64,000 bases of DNA from Psychrobacter lutiphocae DSM 21542 (GCF_000382145.1 NZ_KB907626.1:59271-123270); one strand, 5' to 3'; counted from the stretch's first letter, positions 1 through 9,300 are shown. A program made the numbers and translations. Notes: generated by a model not told the origin, from the sequence alone.

Positions 1-87
1 CCAACGACTAACATCCTTTTATTTTACAGTATAGTGACGAGTTATTACAGTTTATCCATATAAACTCGAAACATTGTCAGTATTATA

Positions 88-262
88 CTAGGGCGTGTCT
101 TCAATTCGTGCAATGATATTTAAATGGGCTAAACAGAGCTAAATTTTGTCATACAGCGTTAAATAACTAATTAATATAATGATATTATCTGCGTTATCTT
201 TCTCACCTGACTTCGATTTATTTTATTTTTATCACTATTTTTAAAATGAAGACACGCCCTAG
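88..262. mobile_element. Miniature inverted-repeat element (family F1, full copy)
   Basis: The two ends form a perfect 16-bp inverted repeat: CTAGGGCGTGTCTTCA at 88-103 and its complement at 247-262. The 159 bp between is A+T-rich and has no open frame of note. The element is 175 bp long, too short for a transposase, so it fits a non-autonomous miniature element. The outermost CTAG is itself palindromic, so the target duplication could be TA or CTAG. The first 50 bases recur near 27597, the last 20 near 14032, and a shorter relative lies at 23422-23509. Confidence 0.75.
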
Positions 263-361
263 CAAACATTGCTATGGGATAAGAGGTACTGCCATCATGT
301 TCGATGTTAGATGGATTTAATTATAAAGTTGAAGTTATAAGTTTGAGCAGTTCCGTTTATT

Positions 362-1660
362 ATGATTTATAGTTATATCATCACAGAAGATCTAGGATGG
401 CAGTCGCTGTCACAGTGGCAACCACCAGATACGCCCTTCATGTCATTCGCTTATTGGCAAGCATTGACTGATACTGGCGCAATCGGTGAGGCATCGGGTT
501 GGGTGCCACTTTATATTGTCATTTATCGGTCTCAGCCACAGAATCAGTCACAAATTACGCCAGTTGCAGTGATGCCAGTTTTTATCAAAGAGCACCATCA
601 AGGCGAGTATGTATTTGACCATGTGTGGGCAGAAGCTTATGCTCGCTATGGAGTAGCGTATTATCCACGGCTTGTGACCAGTGTGCCTTATACCCCTGTG
701 AGCGGCCAGCGATTATGGTTGGCTCAAGGGGTGACTTTGAGTACAGAGATATTACAAACTGCAATGGCGGCTATTGATTCGGTGGCGGCGCAAGTGGGTG
801 CTTCAAGTTGGCATGGGTTGTTTGTCGGTGACGAGCAATATAATATCTTTCATAGTGTGTCTCAAACCTTTAACGTGTCTCAAACTTCAGTTGACAATCA
901 ACAGTTTGAGCGCCAATCACTTGAGTATCCGTTGTTTGAGCGTGAAGGTTGCCAGTTTTTATGGCAAAACCAAAAGTTAACGGAGTGGGATGCTGCGGGC
1001 AAGTCAATACCCTTTAGCAACTTTGATGACTTTTTAATGACACTGACTGCCAAAAAGCGGAAAAATATCCGTGCTGAACGAAAAAAAATAGCCAAACATA
1101 ACTTAACTTGTCAGATTAAAACTGGTGCAGATATCAATGCCAGTGATTGGGCAGTATTTTATCACTGTTATGCGATGACTTATGCTGTACGTGGTCGCCA
1201 TCCTTACTTGACGCCAGCGTTTTTTGAGCAAATTGCAAAGAGTATGTCAAAGTGTCTCATGTTGGCACAGGCACTTGACGAAACTGGCGAGGTGGTTGCC
1301 AGTAGTTTGTTTTTTTATGATGATCCCAATCGGCCTAATGCTACTTTGTATGGTCGCTATTGGGGTGCATTGGCAGAGTATGATAGTCTGCATTTTGAGC
1401 TGTGTTACTATCAAGGCATTGAGTTTGCGATTGCGACAGGCTTGCAGTATTTTGACCCAGGTACACAAGGTGAGCACAAGCTGATTCGAGGTTTTATTCC
1501 TCAAAAGACACACTCGTTACACCGTATTTATGATCTGCGTTTTCAACCAGCGATTGCTAAGTTTTGTGAGCAGGATAGGACATATATGCGTCAATATCGT
1601 CAGCAGGCACATCGGGCACTGCCATTTAATGTGGATAATATGCCTGAGTTTAACGGCTAA
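362..1660 (+). CDS. FemAB-like GNAT-fold protein (PF04339-type)
   Basis: This 432-residue protein resembles the peptidoglycan biosynthesis/recognition FemAB-like family (formerly DUF482), whose members have GNAT-like folds and mostly unknown acceptors. The family signature is visible in the second half: a basic KKRKNIRAERKK stretch, an FYHCYAMTYAVRGRHPYLTP segment, and near the end an FDPGTQGEHKLIRGF motif followed by a His-rich stretch. The length is close to the family norm. There is no signal peptide, so it should be cytoplasmic. It stands alone upstream of ubiC and downstream of an F1 miniature element, without a strong ribosome-binding site. Aminoacyl or acyl transfer is the inferred activity; the substrate is unknown. 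Confidence 0.8.
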   Translation: MIYSYIITEDLGWQSLSQWQPPDTPFMSFAYWQALTDTGAIGEASGWVPLYIVIYRSQPQNQSQITPVAVMPVFIKEHHQGEYVFDHVWAEAYARYGVAYYPRLVTSVPYTPVSGQRLWLAQGVTLSTEILQTAMAAIDSVAAQVGASSWHGLFVGDEQYNIFHSVSQTFNVSQTSVDNQQFERQSLEYPLFEREGCQFLWQNQKLTEWDAAGKSIPFSNFDDFLMTLTAKKRKNIRAERKKIAKHNLTCQIKTGADINASDWAVFYHCYAMTYAVRGRHPYLTPAFFEQIAKSMSKCLMLAQALDETGEVVASSLFFYDDPNRPNATLYGRYWGALAEYDSLHFELCYYQGIEFAIATGLQYFDPGTQGEHKLIRGFIPQKTHSLHRIYDLRFQPAIAKFCEQDRTYMRQYRQQAHRALPFNVDNMPEFNG

Positions 1661-1683
1661 TTATTAGGTGTTAATTAGCTGCG

Positions 1684-1796
1684 ATATTTTTTAACAATCT
1701 ATATTTTTTAACAATCTATACTTTTTAACAGCTCATACTTTTTAACAACCCATACTTTTTAACAACCCATACTTTTTAACAACCCATACTTTTTTT
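1684..1796. repeat. 17-bp tandem repeat, about 6.6 copies
   Basis: A 17-bp unit with consensus ATACTTTTTAACAACCC is repeated head to tail between the FemAB-like gene and ubiC. The units start at 1684, 1701, 1718, 1735, 1752, 1769 and 1786 (partial). The last three full units are identical and the first two carry TTTTTT and AATCT variants, so the array seems to have grown from its right side. It ends 13 bases before the ubiC start and occupies the place of its leader. Confidence 0.9.
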
Positions 1797-1809
1797 ACCA
1801 ACAAATACT

Positions 1810-2424
1810 GTGGTCTTTATGATGCCATCGCACACCAACACAGCCTTGCCAGTCGCCGGTATGTATAGCCGAATAGAGGATCTGTTGACGACAGAGGTCG
1901 CCGATTCAACACAGTCAAAACAAATTGCTTATTGGCTTACCAGTAATGGCTCATTGACTGCACTACTTGAGCAGCAAGCAGGACAGCGACTAAAGGTTGA
2001 GCGTGCTTTTGAAGGCTATCGGCCGTTAACTTTGGCACAAAAAAAGCAGTTGGGTTATCAAGGAACATGCTTAACCCGTCCGATGATGGCGTGGGTGCGA
2101 GAGGTGCTATTGTATGGCAATAGTAAGCAACCTTGGGTTGTGGCTAGAAGCCTATTTCCACTGCCTAGCTTACAAGGGGAAGCCAAACGATTACAGAGTT
2201 TGCAAAATACACCCATTGGTTATGTATTGTTCAAGCGACAAAATAAGCTGCCTTCCATACGCTACTTTCAGAGTATTAAGTCTCAATCGCAACAAGCACC
2301 GATAACAGAAAAAACAACGACAACTGCAACAGTGGATGTGAAATGGTGTCGGCATACCCTATATGACTGGTACCGAAGACCGTTATTAATTAGTGAAACT
2401 TTTTTGCCAGATTTTTTTGCATGA
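1810..2424 (+). CDS. ubiC: Chorismate--pyruvate lyase (UbiC)
   Basis: UbiC removes pyruvate from chorismate to give 4-hydroxybenzoate, the first committed step of ubiquinone synthesis, in the cytoplasm. The 204-residue product has the family layout: a central LTALLEQQAGQ-type helix, the conserved TRPMMAWVREVLLYG segment with the Arg used in substrate binding, WVVARSLFPL, and an IGYVLF strand. The start is uncertain. A GTG at 1810 gives the longest frame and ATGs at 1819 and 1822 are alternatives; none has a convincing Shine-Dalgarno. A 17-bp tandem repeat fills the region just upstream. No ubiA follows. Assignment rests on motif resemblance. Confidence 0.83.
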   Translation: MVFMMPSHTNTALPVAGMYSRIEDLLTTEVADSTQSKQIAYWLTSNGSLTALLEQQAGQRLKVERAFEGYRPLTLAQKKQLGYQGTCLTRPMMAWVREVLLYGNSKQPWVVARSLFPLPSLQGEAKRLQSLQNTPIGYVLFKRQNKLPSIRYFQSIKSQSQQAPITEKTTTTATVDVKWCRHTLYDWYRRPLLISETFLPDFFA

Positions 2425-2744
2425 AAATAAAATTTTTCTTCAGACCTAATTTGATACTCATCATATGTGGTGAATGTTCAACAGGCTCTTAGCTAAAAAA
2501 AGCAAGACCCTAAGCTAAAAAGAGCAATTGGTGAGTTGTTTTTTAGGTTTCGATATTTGAATTTCATGTTACACTTATTGCCTACTGTGCAACGTTGCCG
2601 TTTTTCACTGGTATCTCTTATTTTACTGGTATATTTTGTTGGTATGGCTATGGGATACAGTCCAATAAAGTGTTTGGTAGGTAGGGGTTAGGCGGTGTAG
2701 CGCTTTTTTATTGTCACTTTTGATATGCCATTATAGGACTCACT
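2425..2744. other. Spacer upstream of glyA
   Basis: This 320-base spacer is A+T-rich and has no open frame of note. It holds a short near-duplication (agctaaaaa around 2491 and 2514) and presumably the glyA promoter. No glycine riboswitch-like or other structured leader was recognised. Confidence 0.5.
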
Positions 2745-4001
2745 ATGTTTAAAGATATTAGCATTAAAGATTATGACCCAGACTTGTATCAAGCCATGGT
2801 GTCAGAAACCAAGCGTCAAGAAAGCCATATTGAACTGATTGCGTCAGAAAACTACTGCTCACCAGCAGTAATGGAGGCGCAAGGTTCAGATTTGACGAAC
2901 AAATATGCGGAAGGTTATCCAGGCAAACGCTATTATGGCGGTTGTGAATTTGTCGATATCGTTGAGCAATTGGCCATTGACCGTGCCAAAGAGTTGTTCG
3001 GTGCTGAATATGCAAACGTACAGCCACACGCTGGTAGCCAAGCAAACTCAGCGGTATTCTTAGCGCTATTAGAAGCAGGCGATACCGTACTAGGTATGAG
3101 CCTTGACGCTGGTGGCCACTTGACTCACGGTGCACACGTCAACTTCTCAGGCATCAATTACAATGCGGTTCAGTATGGTCTGGTTGAAGAAACAGGTCTT
3201 ATCGACTATGACGAAGTTGAACGTCTTGCCAAAGAGCATAAACCAAAAATGATTATCGCTGGTTTCTCAGCTTATTCGCAAGTGGTCGATTGGCAGCGCT
3301 TCCGTGACATCGCAGACAGTGTTGGTGCCTACCTATTTGTCGATATGGCGCACGTAGCAGGTCTAGTCGCTGCTGGTGTCTATCCAAGTCCAGTACCTTT
3401 TGCAGATGTGGTAACGACCACCACCCACAAAACGTTACGTGGTCCACGCTCAGGCCTTATATTATCTCGTGATGACAAGCTGGCTAAAAAGCTAAACTCT
3501 GCGGTATTCCCAGGCAACCAGGGTGGTCCATTGATGCACGCAATCGCTGCCAAAGCGGTTTGCTTTAAAGAGGCGTTACAGGACGACTTCAAAACTTACC
3601 AGCAGCAAGTGGTCAAAAACGCACAAGCGATGGCCAAAGTCATCCAAGAGCGTGGTTATGACATCATCTCTGGCGGTACCGAAAACCATCTCATGCTTAT
3701 TAGTCTAGTTAAGCAAGAAATGACGGGTAAAGAAGCGGACAAATGGCTGGGCGATGCTGGCATTACTGTTAACAAAAACGCCGTACCAAATGATCCTAAA
3801 TCACCATTCGTAACTTCTGGTATCCGTATCGGTACACCTGCTATCACCACTCGTGGTTTTAACGAAGCACAATCTGCTGAACTAGCAGGCTGGATCTGTG
3901 ATGTATTAGACAGCCGTGGCGATGAGCAGGTACTGGCAGATACTCGTGCGAAAGTTGAGAAAATCTGTGCAGAATTGCCAGTATATGAGCGTAATCAGTA
4001 G
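2745..4001 (+). CDS. glyA: Serine hydroxymethyltransferase
   Basis: GlyA is a cytoplasmic PLP enzyme that interconverts serine and glycine and loads tetrahydrofolate with a one-carbon unit. The 418-residue length matches bacterial GlyA. Family motifs are plain: [19 protein letters not shown] near the N terminus, [27 protein letters not shown], and the PLP-lysine block [16 protein letters not shown] near residue 230. The start follows a TAGGACTC spacer with a modest Shine-Dalgarno. The gene is monocistronic, with a strong terminator 55 bases after its stop. Codon use looks more biased than in its neighbours, as expected for a highly expressed gene. Confidence 0.97.
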   Translation: MFKDISIKDYDPDLYQAMVSETKRQESHIELIASENYCSPAVMEAQGSDLTNKYAEGYPGKRYYGGCEFVDIVEQLAIDRAKELFGAEYANVQPHAGSQANSAVFLALLEAGDTVLGMSLDAGGHLTHGAHVNFSGINYNAVQYGLVEETGLIDYDEVERLAKEHKPKMIIAGFSAYSQVVDWQRFRDIADSVGAYLFVDMAHVAGLVAAGVYPSPVPFADVVTTTTHKTLRGPRSGLILSRDDKLAKKLNSAVFPGNQGGPLMHAIAAKAVCFKEALQDDFKTYQQQVVKNAQAMAKVIQERGYDIISGGTENHLMLISLVKQEMTGKEADKWLGDAGITVNKNAVPNDPKSPFVTSGIRIGTPAITTRGFNEAQSAELAGWICDVLDSRGDEQVLADTRAKVEKICAELPVYERNQ

Positions 4002-4055
4002 TTCGCTATATTGTTTCTTGTATGCGTTAAACTGCGTAAACGATTGATATAAAAA

Positions 4056-4086
4056 GACCGCTTAGCTTATGGCTAAGCGGTTTTTT
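4056..4086 (+). terminator. Rho-independent terminator of glyA
   Basis: A perfect 10-bp stem (ACCGCTTAGC at 4057-4066 with GCTAAGCGGT at 4072-4081) and a 5-base loop are followed by a run of T. An A run on the other side lets it also serve the convergent osmC-like gene. Confidence 0.92.
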
Positions 4087-4123
4087 GATTAAAAGGTAAA
4101 GATTTATTGGGAGACTTGTGAGT

Positions 4124-4570
4124 CTACTTTAGCTGCCAATCTTCTGTAATCTCAGTTCCTGCAGCAGTAAATAAATTATGCAGTGGGCAGTATTTTCGTA
4201 CTTCGTCCTGCATTTTTGCGAACTGCTCTTGAGTCATGTCAGCATCTACCATTACAGATAAGTTTATGTTTTTAAAAGGGTTTCCTGTTTCTGCTACAAA
4301 CATCACACCACGCATATCAAGGCCAAAGTCTGCATTGATATCTACCGCATTAACGGTGATGTCCATACGCTTAGCCACTAAGCTAACCATAATAGATACA
4401 CAGCCTGATAATGCAGCGACAGCAGCTTCCACGGGAGATGCGCCTTTGTTAGTACCGCCAAGCTCGGTTGGCTCATCTAAGGTCATGCCCAAGTCACGCA
4501 TGTCTAAATCGACACGCATCTTACCATCAGAGTGACTGTTGACATTAAACTGTGCTAATTTTGAACTCAT
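4124..4570 (-). CDS. OsmC/Ohr-family peroxidase-like protein
   Basis: This 148-residue protein belongs to the OsmC/Ohr superfamily, thiol-dependent peroxidases that reduce organic hydroperoxides. Two redox cysteines are visible in the expected places: Cys57 in AALSGCVSI and Cys128 in KYCPLHN. The GASPVEAAVAALSGC segment is typical of the YhfA-like OsmC branch rather than classic Ohr. The start follows AAGGAT with good spacing. It is convergent with glyA and lies downstream of gltS with a 114-base gap. The substrate is not defined by the sequence. Confidence 0.87.
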   Translation of the reverse strand: MSSKLAQFNVNSHSDGKMRVDLDMRDLGMTLDEPTELGGTNKGASPVEAAVAALSGCVSIMVSLVAKRMDITVNAVDINADFGLDMRGVMFVAETGNPFKNINLSVMVDADMTQEQFAKMQDEVRKYCPLHNLFTAAGTEITEDWQLK

Positions 4571-4683
4571 GACTTGTTATCCTTTGGCTTATTGTGATTA
4601 AGTTAAGTTATCGAATTGATTTAACAGCTGACTTTAACCAGTTTTGTAATGCTTTTTTGTATGGTATCAAAGGTTATCTTGTA

Positions 4684-5958
4684 TTACATAAACGGCAGCT
4701 TGGTGAAAATCTGCAATACCGTGGCGTTAACAATATCCACGAAAAATGCACCAACCATAGGTACAATTAAGAAGGCCTTAGGTGATGGCATATAGCGATC
4801 AGTTACAGCTTGCATGTTGGCAATGGCGGTCGGTGTGGCACCCATACCAAAACCACAGTGACCCGCTGCCAGTACCGCAGCATCGTAGTCTTTGCCCATA
4901 ATTTTAGAGGTCACAAAGTAAGCATAGCCGATCATAACTAACGTCTGTACCAATAGGATAATCAAGACAGGACCTGCCAGATCTGCCAATTGCCATAACT
5001 TCAGTGACAATAAAGCCATTGCAAGGAATAAGCTTAAAGAGGCGTTACCGATCACATCGATAGCACGGTCAAACATATCAAAATCAAACACCATGGTCAG
5101 TACGTTACGAATAATCACACCACCAGCCAGTGCCCAAACGAAAGTCGGTAGCTCAAACCAAGTATCTTTACCCACAATCGTCATCACGTCTGCAAATGCC
5201 AAAGCAGCCGCAAATAGTGCAAAGGTTTCAATGGATGAAGACGCCGTAATCAAACGAATGTTGTCTGGTTTTTCAAAGATTTCTTTATTGTCAAAAGCAT
5301 CTTCTTCTTTGTGCTTGGTGCTATACAAAGACTGTTTGCCCGCGACCTTTTCGACACGGGTTGGGTTTGGGTTTTCAGGCGCAGGCTTAACACCAAGGTT
5401 GTTAATTAAGCGGCGAGCGACCGGACCACCGACGATACCACCGGCTACCAGACCATAAGTTGCAACCGCAATACCTAAAGTTGTCGCACCAACCACGCCG
5501 TATTGTTCTTCAAGCGTGATACCCCAAGCACCTGCGGTACCATGACCACCGGTTAAGGCGATTGAACCAGTGACCAGACCCAACAATGGATCTAAGCCAA
5601 GTGCGCTGGCAAGTGCCACACCGGCCACGTTCTGGACGATGATAAAGCTTGAGACCACTAAGGTGAAGACTATCAGCGGTGTTCCCCCAGCTTTGAGGCG
5701 ACCGAAGTCAGCACTTAGCCCAATTGAGGCAAAGAACATCAACATACAGGCAGTTTGTAAATCTTGGTGGAAGTTAAAGCTATATCCCCACATTAAGTTG
5801 AGCCCATAGACGATAATGGCGGCAACCAGACCACCAGCCACTGGCTCAGGGATGTTAAAGTCTTCTAAAAATTTAATTTTTTTGACCAAAAAGCGACCCA
5901 TTAACAAGACCAAAGTCGCTAAAATCAGAGTGTAATACCCATTTAAAGTAATTTCCAT
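4684..5958 (-). CDS. gltS: Sodium/glutamate symporter
   Basis: GltS is an inner-membrane carrier that imports glutamate with sodium. The 424-residue protein follows the known GltS pattern: FNIPEPVAGGL early, two re-entrant motifs (TGGHGTAGAWG and AAGHCGFGMGATPTAIANMQAV), and the FLIVPMVGAFFVDIVNA tail. About ten hydrophobic segments surround a hydrophilic central loop near residues 200-240. A longer frame begins five codons upstream at 5973, but an AGGAGG lies inside that extension and is well placed for the ATG at 5958, so the shorter start is chosen. It is probably monocistronic. Confidence 0.95.
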   Translation of the reverse strand: MEITLNGYYTLILATLVLLMGRFLVKKIKFLEDFNIPEPVAGGLVAAIIVYGLNLMWGYSFNFHQDLQTACMLMFFASIGLSADFGRLKAGGTPLIVFTLVVSSFIIVQNVAGVALASALGLDPLLGLVTGSIALTGGHGTAGAWGITLEEQYGVVGATTLGIAVATYGLVAGGIVGGPVARRLINNLGVKPAPENPNPTRVEKVAGKQSLYSTKHKEEDAFDNKEIFEKPDNIRLITASSSIETFALFAAALAFADVMTIVGKDTWFELPTFVWALAGGVIIRNVLTMVFDFDMFDRAIDVIGNASLSLFLAMALLSLKLWQLADLAGPVLIILLVQTLVMIGYAYFVTSKIMGKDYDAAVLAAGHCGFGMGATPTAIANMQAVTDRYMPSPKAFLIVPMVGAFFVDIVNATVLQIFTKLPFM

Positions 5959-6168
5959 CAGCGCCTCCTTCATAAAGACAAGGTCTATACTGAGACCTTA
6001 TACTTGTTTAAAGTTTACTAAAATTATAATTCTATTGAGTGTAAAAAAAGTAGGTTTAGATATTTCGAACGTGGCTATTTTACAGGATAATAACGATTAT
6101 CAGAAACAAGATAAGGGTAACTTAAAGTAAGCTGGGTTATGCAAATGTAAACTAAAAGTTTGGGGTGA
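5959..6168. other. Leader and promoter region of gltS
   Basis: About 210 bases of A+T-rich sequence precede gltS on the minus strand. It must hold the gltS promoter, but no operator or structured leader could be defended. Composition changes abruptly near 6170, where the G+C-rich island begins. Confidence 0.4.
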
Positions 6169-6284
6169 TTAAAAGTCCGCTGGTTGCAAGGCTGTGCCTT
6201 GGTTGAAATCCATCCCCAGCCCATCCTTTGGCAAAGGAAGGGAGTAAAGCCTAGTGTGAGTTAAGGCTTGGTGGAGGTTGTGGC

Positions 6285-6321
6285 GTAGGCTGGCGTGGAG
6301 GAACGACACCCAGCGAATGTG
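6285..6321 (+). repeat. Hairpin repeat, copy 1
   Basis: The sequence GTAGGCTGG...ACACCCAGCGAATGTG is repeated 353 bases downstream in the same orientation, with two small differences. The GCTGG and CCAGC arms can pair around a GGAGG-containing loop. It resembles the scattered GCTGG/CCAGC-type intergenic hairpin repeats of many Gram-negative genomes. Both copies are followed by a similar CGCAAGG or TGCAAGG stretch. Confidence 0.75.
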
Positions 6322-6387
6322 AGTTGTGCAAGGTATCGCCATTTGCATCCAACACATATTGGAGCCAATCCCGCCATCCGCTCATAT

Positions 6388-6474
6388 CTTGGCTTGCACA
6401 GGGGCAGGCGCTACCGGCTAGCGCCATTCCTGCGCCACGAGACTGCCCCTAGCCAAGCGCCTGCAACCCTGTGC
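6388..6474 (+). ncRNA. Candidate structured RNA core with alternative helices
   Basis: Three nested perfect stems are visible: CTTGGCT 6388-6394 with AGCCAAG 6451-6457, AGGGGCA 6400-6406 with TGCCCCT 6444-6450, and GGCGCTA 6407-6413 with TAGCGCC 6419-6425 around a CCGGC loop. A competing long helix joins 6396-6411 (GCACAGGGGCAGGCGC) to 6457-6474, where nearly every base pairs. Such exclusive pairing is typical of structured RNAs or single-stranded-DNA element ends. HEARO/omega-RNA-like elements of IS200/IS605 relatives are one hypothesis; no nuclease or transposase gene is adjacent. Strand is a guess. Confidence 0.35.
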
Positions 6475-6637
6475 TTTACCAAGGATACCCGCTACTGTCG
6501 GGGCTAAACCGCATCCCAAGGCCACATTCAAGACACCAATAAAGCACATTTCTTCCGATAAAACGTTGGGTATCGTACCTCGACATCAACAAATCGTGCA
6601 AACACAAAAGACCGAAAATCCTTACAATATATGGTGT

Positions 6638-6675
6638 GTAGGCTGGTGTGGAGGTAACGACACCCAGCGAATGTG
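6638..6675 (+). repeat. Hairpin repeat, copy 2
   Basis: This is the second copy of the GTAGGCTGG...ACACCCAGCGAATGTG hairpin, with GGTGTGG in place of GGCGTGG and one extra T in the loop. The two direct copies bracket a 316-base segment that includes the self-complementary core. Confidence 0.75.
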
Positions 6676-6724
6676 GATCGCGCAAGGTTTTTGGCTAGCT
6701 ACACATTATACTTGCAACCGCCTA

Positions 6725-8014
6725 TTATCCACGCACTTCGCCGTGACCGTATACAATCCACTTTTGTGAGGTAAGGCCGTTTAGACCGACTGGACCACGG
6801 GCATGGATTTTATCAGTGGAAATACCAATTTCGGCACCTAAGCCATATTCAAAGCCATCAGCAAAGCGGCTGGAGGCATTAATCATGACACTCGAGGAGT
6901 CAACTTCACGGATAAAACGTTGTGATTTGCTGTAATTGTCGGTGATGATGACGTCTGTGTGCTGACTGCCATGAGTATTGATGTGGTCGATGGCGGCATC
7001 TAGCCCAGCAATGACTTTGATGGCTAAGATGGGCGCCAGATATTCGGTATCCCAGTCGCTGTCAGTGGCATCACTTAAATGACCAGCAAGTTTGGCATTG
7101 TCTTGCAAAATGGCTTTTGCTTCAGCATCTAAGCGCAGTTGCATCGCATCATCAGCATCAATGATGGCTTCAGCAATCTTCGGTAGTAAGTCGTTGGCAA
7201 CGGCTTTGTCGACCAATAAAGTTTCCATCGTATTACAAGTGCCATAGCGGTGGGTCTTGGCATTGACGCTGACCTTGACTGCAATTTCTGGATCGGCATC
7301 GCTGTCAATATAAGTGTGGCAGTTGCCATCTAAGTGCTTGATAACGGGTACTTTGGCATCATTGCTGATGCGCTCAATCAGCCCTTTACCACCACGAGGC
7401 ACAATGACGTCGACATAATCGGTCAGGGTGATCAGCTCACCAACTGCGGCTCGGTCGGTGGTTTGTAAGACTTGCACTCCGTACGCTGGCAGTCCAGCCT
7501 CTTTGAGTCCCTCTAGGATATATTTGGCAATGGCTTGGTTGGATTCAAAGGCTTCTGAGCCACCACGTAAGATAATGGCGTTACCTGATTTTAGCGCAAG
7601 TGAGGCGGCTTCAAGCGTTACGTTCGGACGTGATTCGTAAATCATACCAACCACACCTAGTGGCACCCGCATTTTGCCCAGTTGAATGCCAGAGGGGCGG
7701 AAGGTCATGTCTGTGACTTCGCCGATTGGATCGGGTAGGGCGGCAACATCTTTTAAGCCTTGTAACATGGCATCAAAGCGGGGATCGGTCAGCTCTAGGC
7801 GGTCAAGTAAAGCTGCGTCTAGATTGTTTTGTTTGCCATTATCCATATCGATTTTGTTGGCGGCAAGGATATCTGCTTTGGCGGTGGCTAGCTTGTCATA
7901 GATGACAAGTAGGGCGTTGTTTTTTTGCTCAGTGCTGGCAGCGGCTAGCGCACGTGAGGCATCTTTGGCTTGTTTGCCGACTTGTTGCATATAGGCGTGG
8001 ATGTCTGTTGTCAT
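6725..8014 (-). CDS. proA: Gamma-glutamyl phosphate reductase
   Basis: ProA reduces gamma-glutamyl phosphate to glutamate semialdehyde with NADPH, the second step of proline synthesis, in the cytoplasm. The 429-residue length is normal. Motifs include [38 protein letters not shown], the catalytic cysteine in [13 protein letters not shown], and the terminal GRGPVG-like [12 protein letters not shown]. The start follows AGGAGAG at good spacing. proB is not adjacent. Its 3' end touches the G+C-rich island. Confidence 0.96.
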   Translation of the reverse strand: MTTDIHAYMQQVGKQAKDASRALAAASTEQKNNALLVIYDKLATAKADILAANKIDMDNGKQNNLDAALLDRLELTDPRFDAMLQGLKDVAALPDPIGEVTDMTFRPSGIQLGKMRVPLGVVGMIYESRPNVTLEAASLALKSGNAIILRGGSEAFESNQAIAKYILEGLKEAGLPAYGVQVLQTTDRAAVGELITLTDYVDVIVPRGGKGLIERISNDAKVPVIKHLDGNCHTYIDSDADPEIAVKVSVNAKTHRYGTCNTMETLLVDKAVANDLLPKIAEAIIDADDAMQLRLDAEAKAILQDNAKLAGHLSDATDSDWDTEYLAPILAIKVIAGLDAAIDHINTHGSQHTDVIITDNYSKSQRFIREVDSSSVMINASSRFADGFEYGLGAEIGISTDKIHARGPVGLNGLTSQKWIVYGHGEVRG

Positions 8015-8484
8015 GGTCTCTCCTGAGGTTGTTTCGATGTTTTAGTGTTCTTAGAGTAGCAGATATTTAAGGTGAGTATAAGGGAGTGCAGACCGCTGTC
8101 AATCAGCAAGGATTGGATTTTATTGTATTGGCTGTCTGCTGAACGTTATAATCTTTAACGTATGCGCTTATTTAAATCCAGATATTTAGCAGTTAAAATA
8201 AGCCATTTTCGCAAAATAAGCGCCATTTCGGCTCGGTTTGAGCCTAGTGGTTATCAGTTGCGTTAGCAAGTGGTATACTTATTCGTTTATAAATACTGAT
8301 TTACTGTTAAAATCATTCATTTAGCGCCTATAATATACGCCCACGCGCTTGTATTATTCTATGCGTCTTTGACGTGACTGAGCGTTGTATATATTTTTAT
8401 ATTTGCTGATAACCGTTAGCAACTTATGGCTAGCGACTTAATTTTTACCCTTTCTTTTTAACCTTTTTGGATGCGTGCTACCTT
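8015..8484. other. Divergent promoter region proA / amino acid ABC importer
   Basis: About 470 bases separate proA (leftward) from the transporter ATPase gene (rightward), so both promoters should lie here. Visible features are a small hairpin (GGCTC at 8231-8235 with GAGCC) and a loosely repeated TTATCAG/GTTAGCAA motif (near 8252-8272 and 8406-8422) in opposite orientations. No known operator was recognised. Confidence 0.45.
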
Positions 8485-9291
8485 ATGCCACACTCTACTC
8501 CAGATCGACCCATTGCCCTTGATTTACAAAATATTCACAAAAGCTACGGCTCGCTTGAGGTATTAAAAGGAGTATCGCTCACCGCTTATGATGGCGATGT
8601 TATCTCAATTTTGGGGTCATCAGGTTCAGGTAAATCAACTTTATTGCGCTGTATTAATCTGCTTGAAAAACCAAATCAAGGTACCATCACCTTAGGCGGT
8701 GAGTCGCTGCAATTGGTGCAGGGTAAGTCAGGTGAGTTGCAGGCAGCCAATCGCGCACAGCTAGAAAGCTTTCGCGCGCGAGTCGGCTTTGTGTTCCAAA
8801 ACTTCAACCTATGGCCGCACAAAACCATTTTACAAAACATCATTGAAGGCCCAACCCAAGTTTTAAAAATTAGCAAAGAACAGGCAATTAGTGAAGCTGA
8901 AGCTTTACTAGAAAAAGTGGGCTTGCTGGACAAAAAAGAAGCCTATCCTGCTAATTTATCTGGCGGCCAACGCCAGCGTGTGGCGATTGCTCGTGCCTTG
9001 GCGATGAACCCACAAGTTCTATTATTCGATGAGCCGACTTCAGCACTTGACCCTGAATTGGTCAACGAGGTACTGGCGGTAATGCGTGATTTGGCAGCCG
9101 AGGGGCGCACTATGTTGATTGTTACTCATGAAATGCGCTTTGCACGTGATGTCTCAACGCAAGTGGTCTTCTTGCACAAAGGGCGCATTGAAGAGTCGGG
9201 CACGCCTGAGCAGGTATTTGACAATCCGACTTCATCACGAGTACGTGAGTTTATGGCCTCACATCGAGCCGATGCTAACCAGCTGCTTTAA
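8485..9291 (+). CDS. Amino acid ABC transporter ATPase (HisP/ArtP-like)
   Basis: This 268-residue ATPase powers a polar amino acid importer at the inner face of the membrane. Walker A (GSSGSGKST), the LSGGQ signature, Walker B (LLFDEPTSALD) and the IVTHEM switch histidine are intact. The line of sequence, including ISILGSSGSGKSTLLRCINLLEKP and VFQNFNLWPHKT, is close to HisP of the histidine/arginine system. A TTG at 8467 would add six residues; the ATG at 8485 fits the family N terminus better. It heads a set of three receptors and two permeases, all on the plus strand. Basic amino acids are the likely cargo. Confidence 0.93.
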   Translation: MPHSTPDRPIALDLQNIHKSYGSLEVLKGVSLTAYDGDVISILGSSGSGKSTLLRCINLLEKPNQGTITLGGESLQLVQGKSGELQAANRAQLESFRARVGFVFQNFNLWPHKTILQNIIEGPTQVLKISKEQAISEAEALLEKVGLLDKKEAYPANLSGGQRQRVAIARALAMNPQVLLFDEPTSALDPELVNEVLAVMRDLAAEGRTMLIVTHEMRFARDVSTQVVFLHKGRIEESGTPEQVFDNPTSSRVREFMASHRADANQLL

Positions 9292-9300
9292 GTGTTGATT

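Larger units (their letters stand above)
6169..6720. other. G+C-rich non-coding island with repeated hairpins
   Basis: Between the 5' side of gltS and the 3' end of proA, about 550 bases are visibly richer in G and C than anything nearby. Several frames of 60-70 codons cross it on both strands, but they overlap, are rich in His, Trp, Cys and Arg, and resemble no family, so none is called. The stretch contains two copies of a 37-bp hairpin repeat in direct orientation (6285-6321 and 6638-6675) and a densely self-complementary core (6355-6540). It looks acquired or element-derived. A GTGA occurs at 6165-6168, just before the change in composition. Confidence 0.6.

Noticed and set aside
1684..1796. 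CRISPR-like array
   Set aside because: The units are 17 bp with no spacers between them; it is a plain tandem repeat.
2425..2744. Glycine riboswitch before glyA
   Set aside because: No tandem aptamer-like conserved blocks or expression-platform hairpin was seen.
6169..6685. Overlapping frames of 60-70 codons on both strands in the G+C-rich island
   Set aside because: They overlap each other, have odd composition (His, Trp, Cys, Arg), cross palindromes and resemble no protein family. Long frames are expected by chance in G+C-rich sequence.
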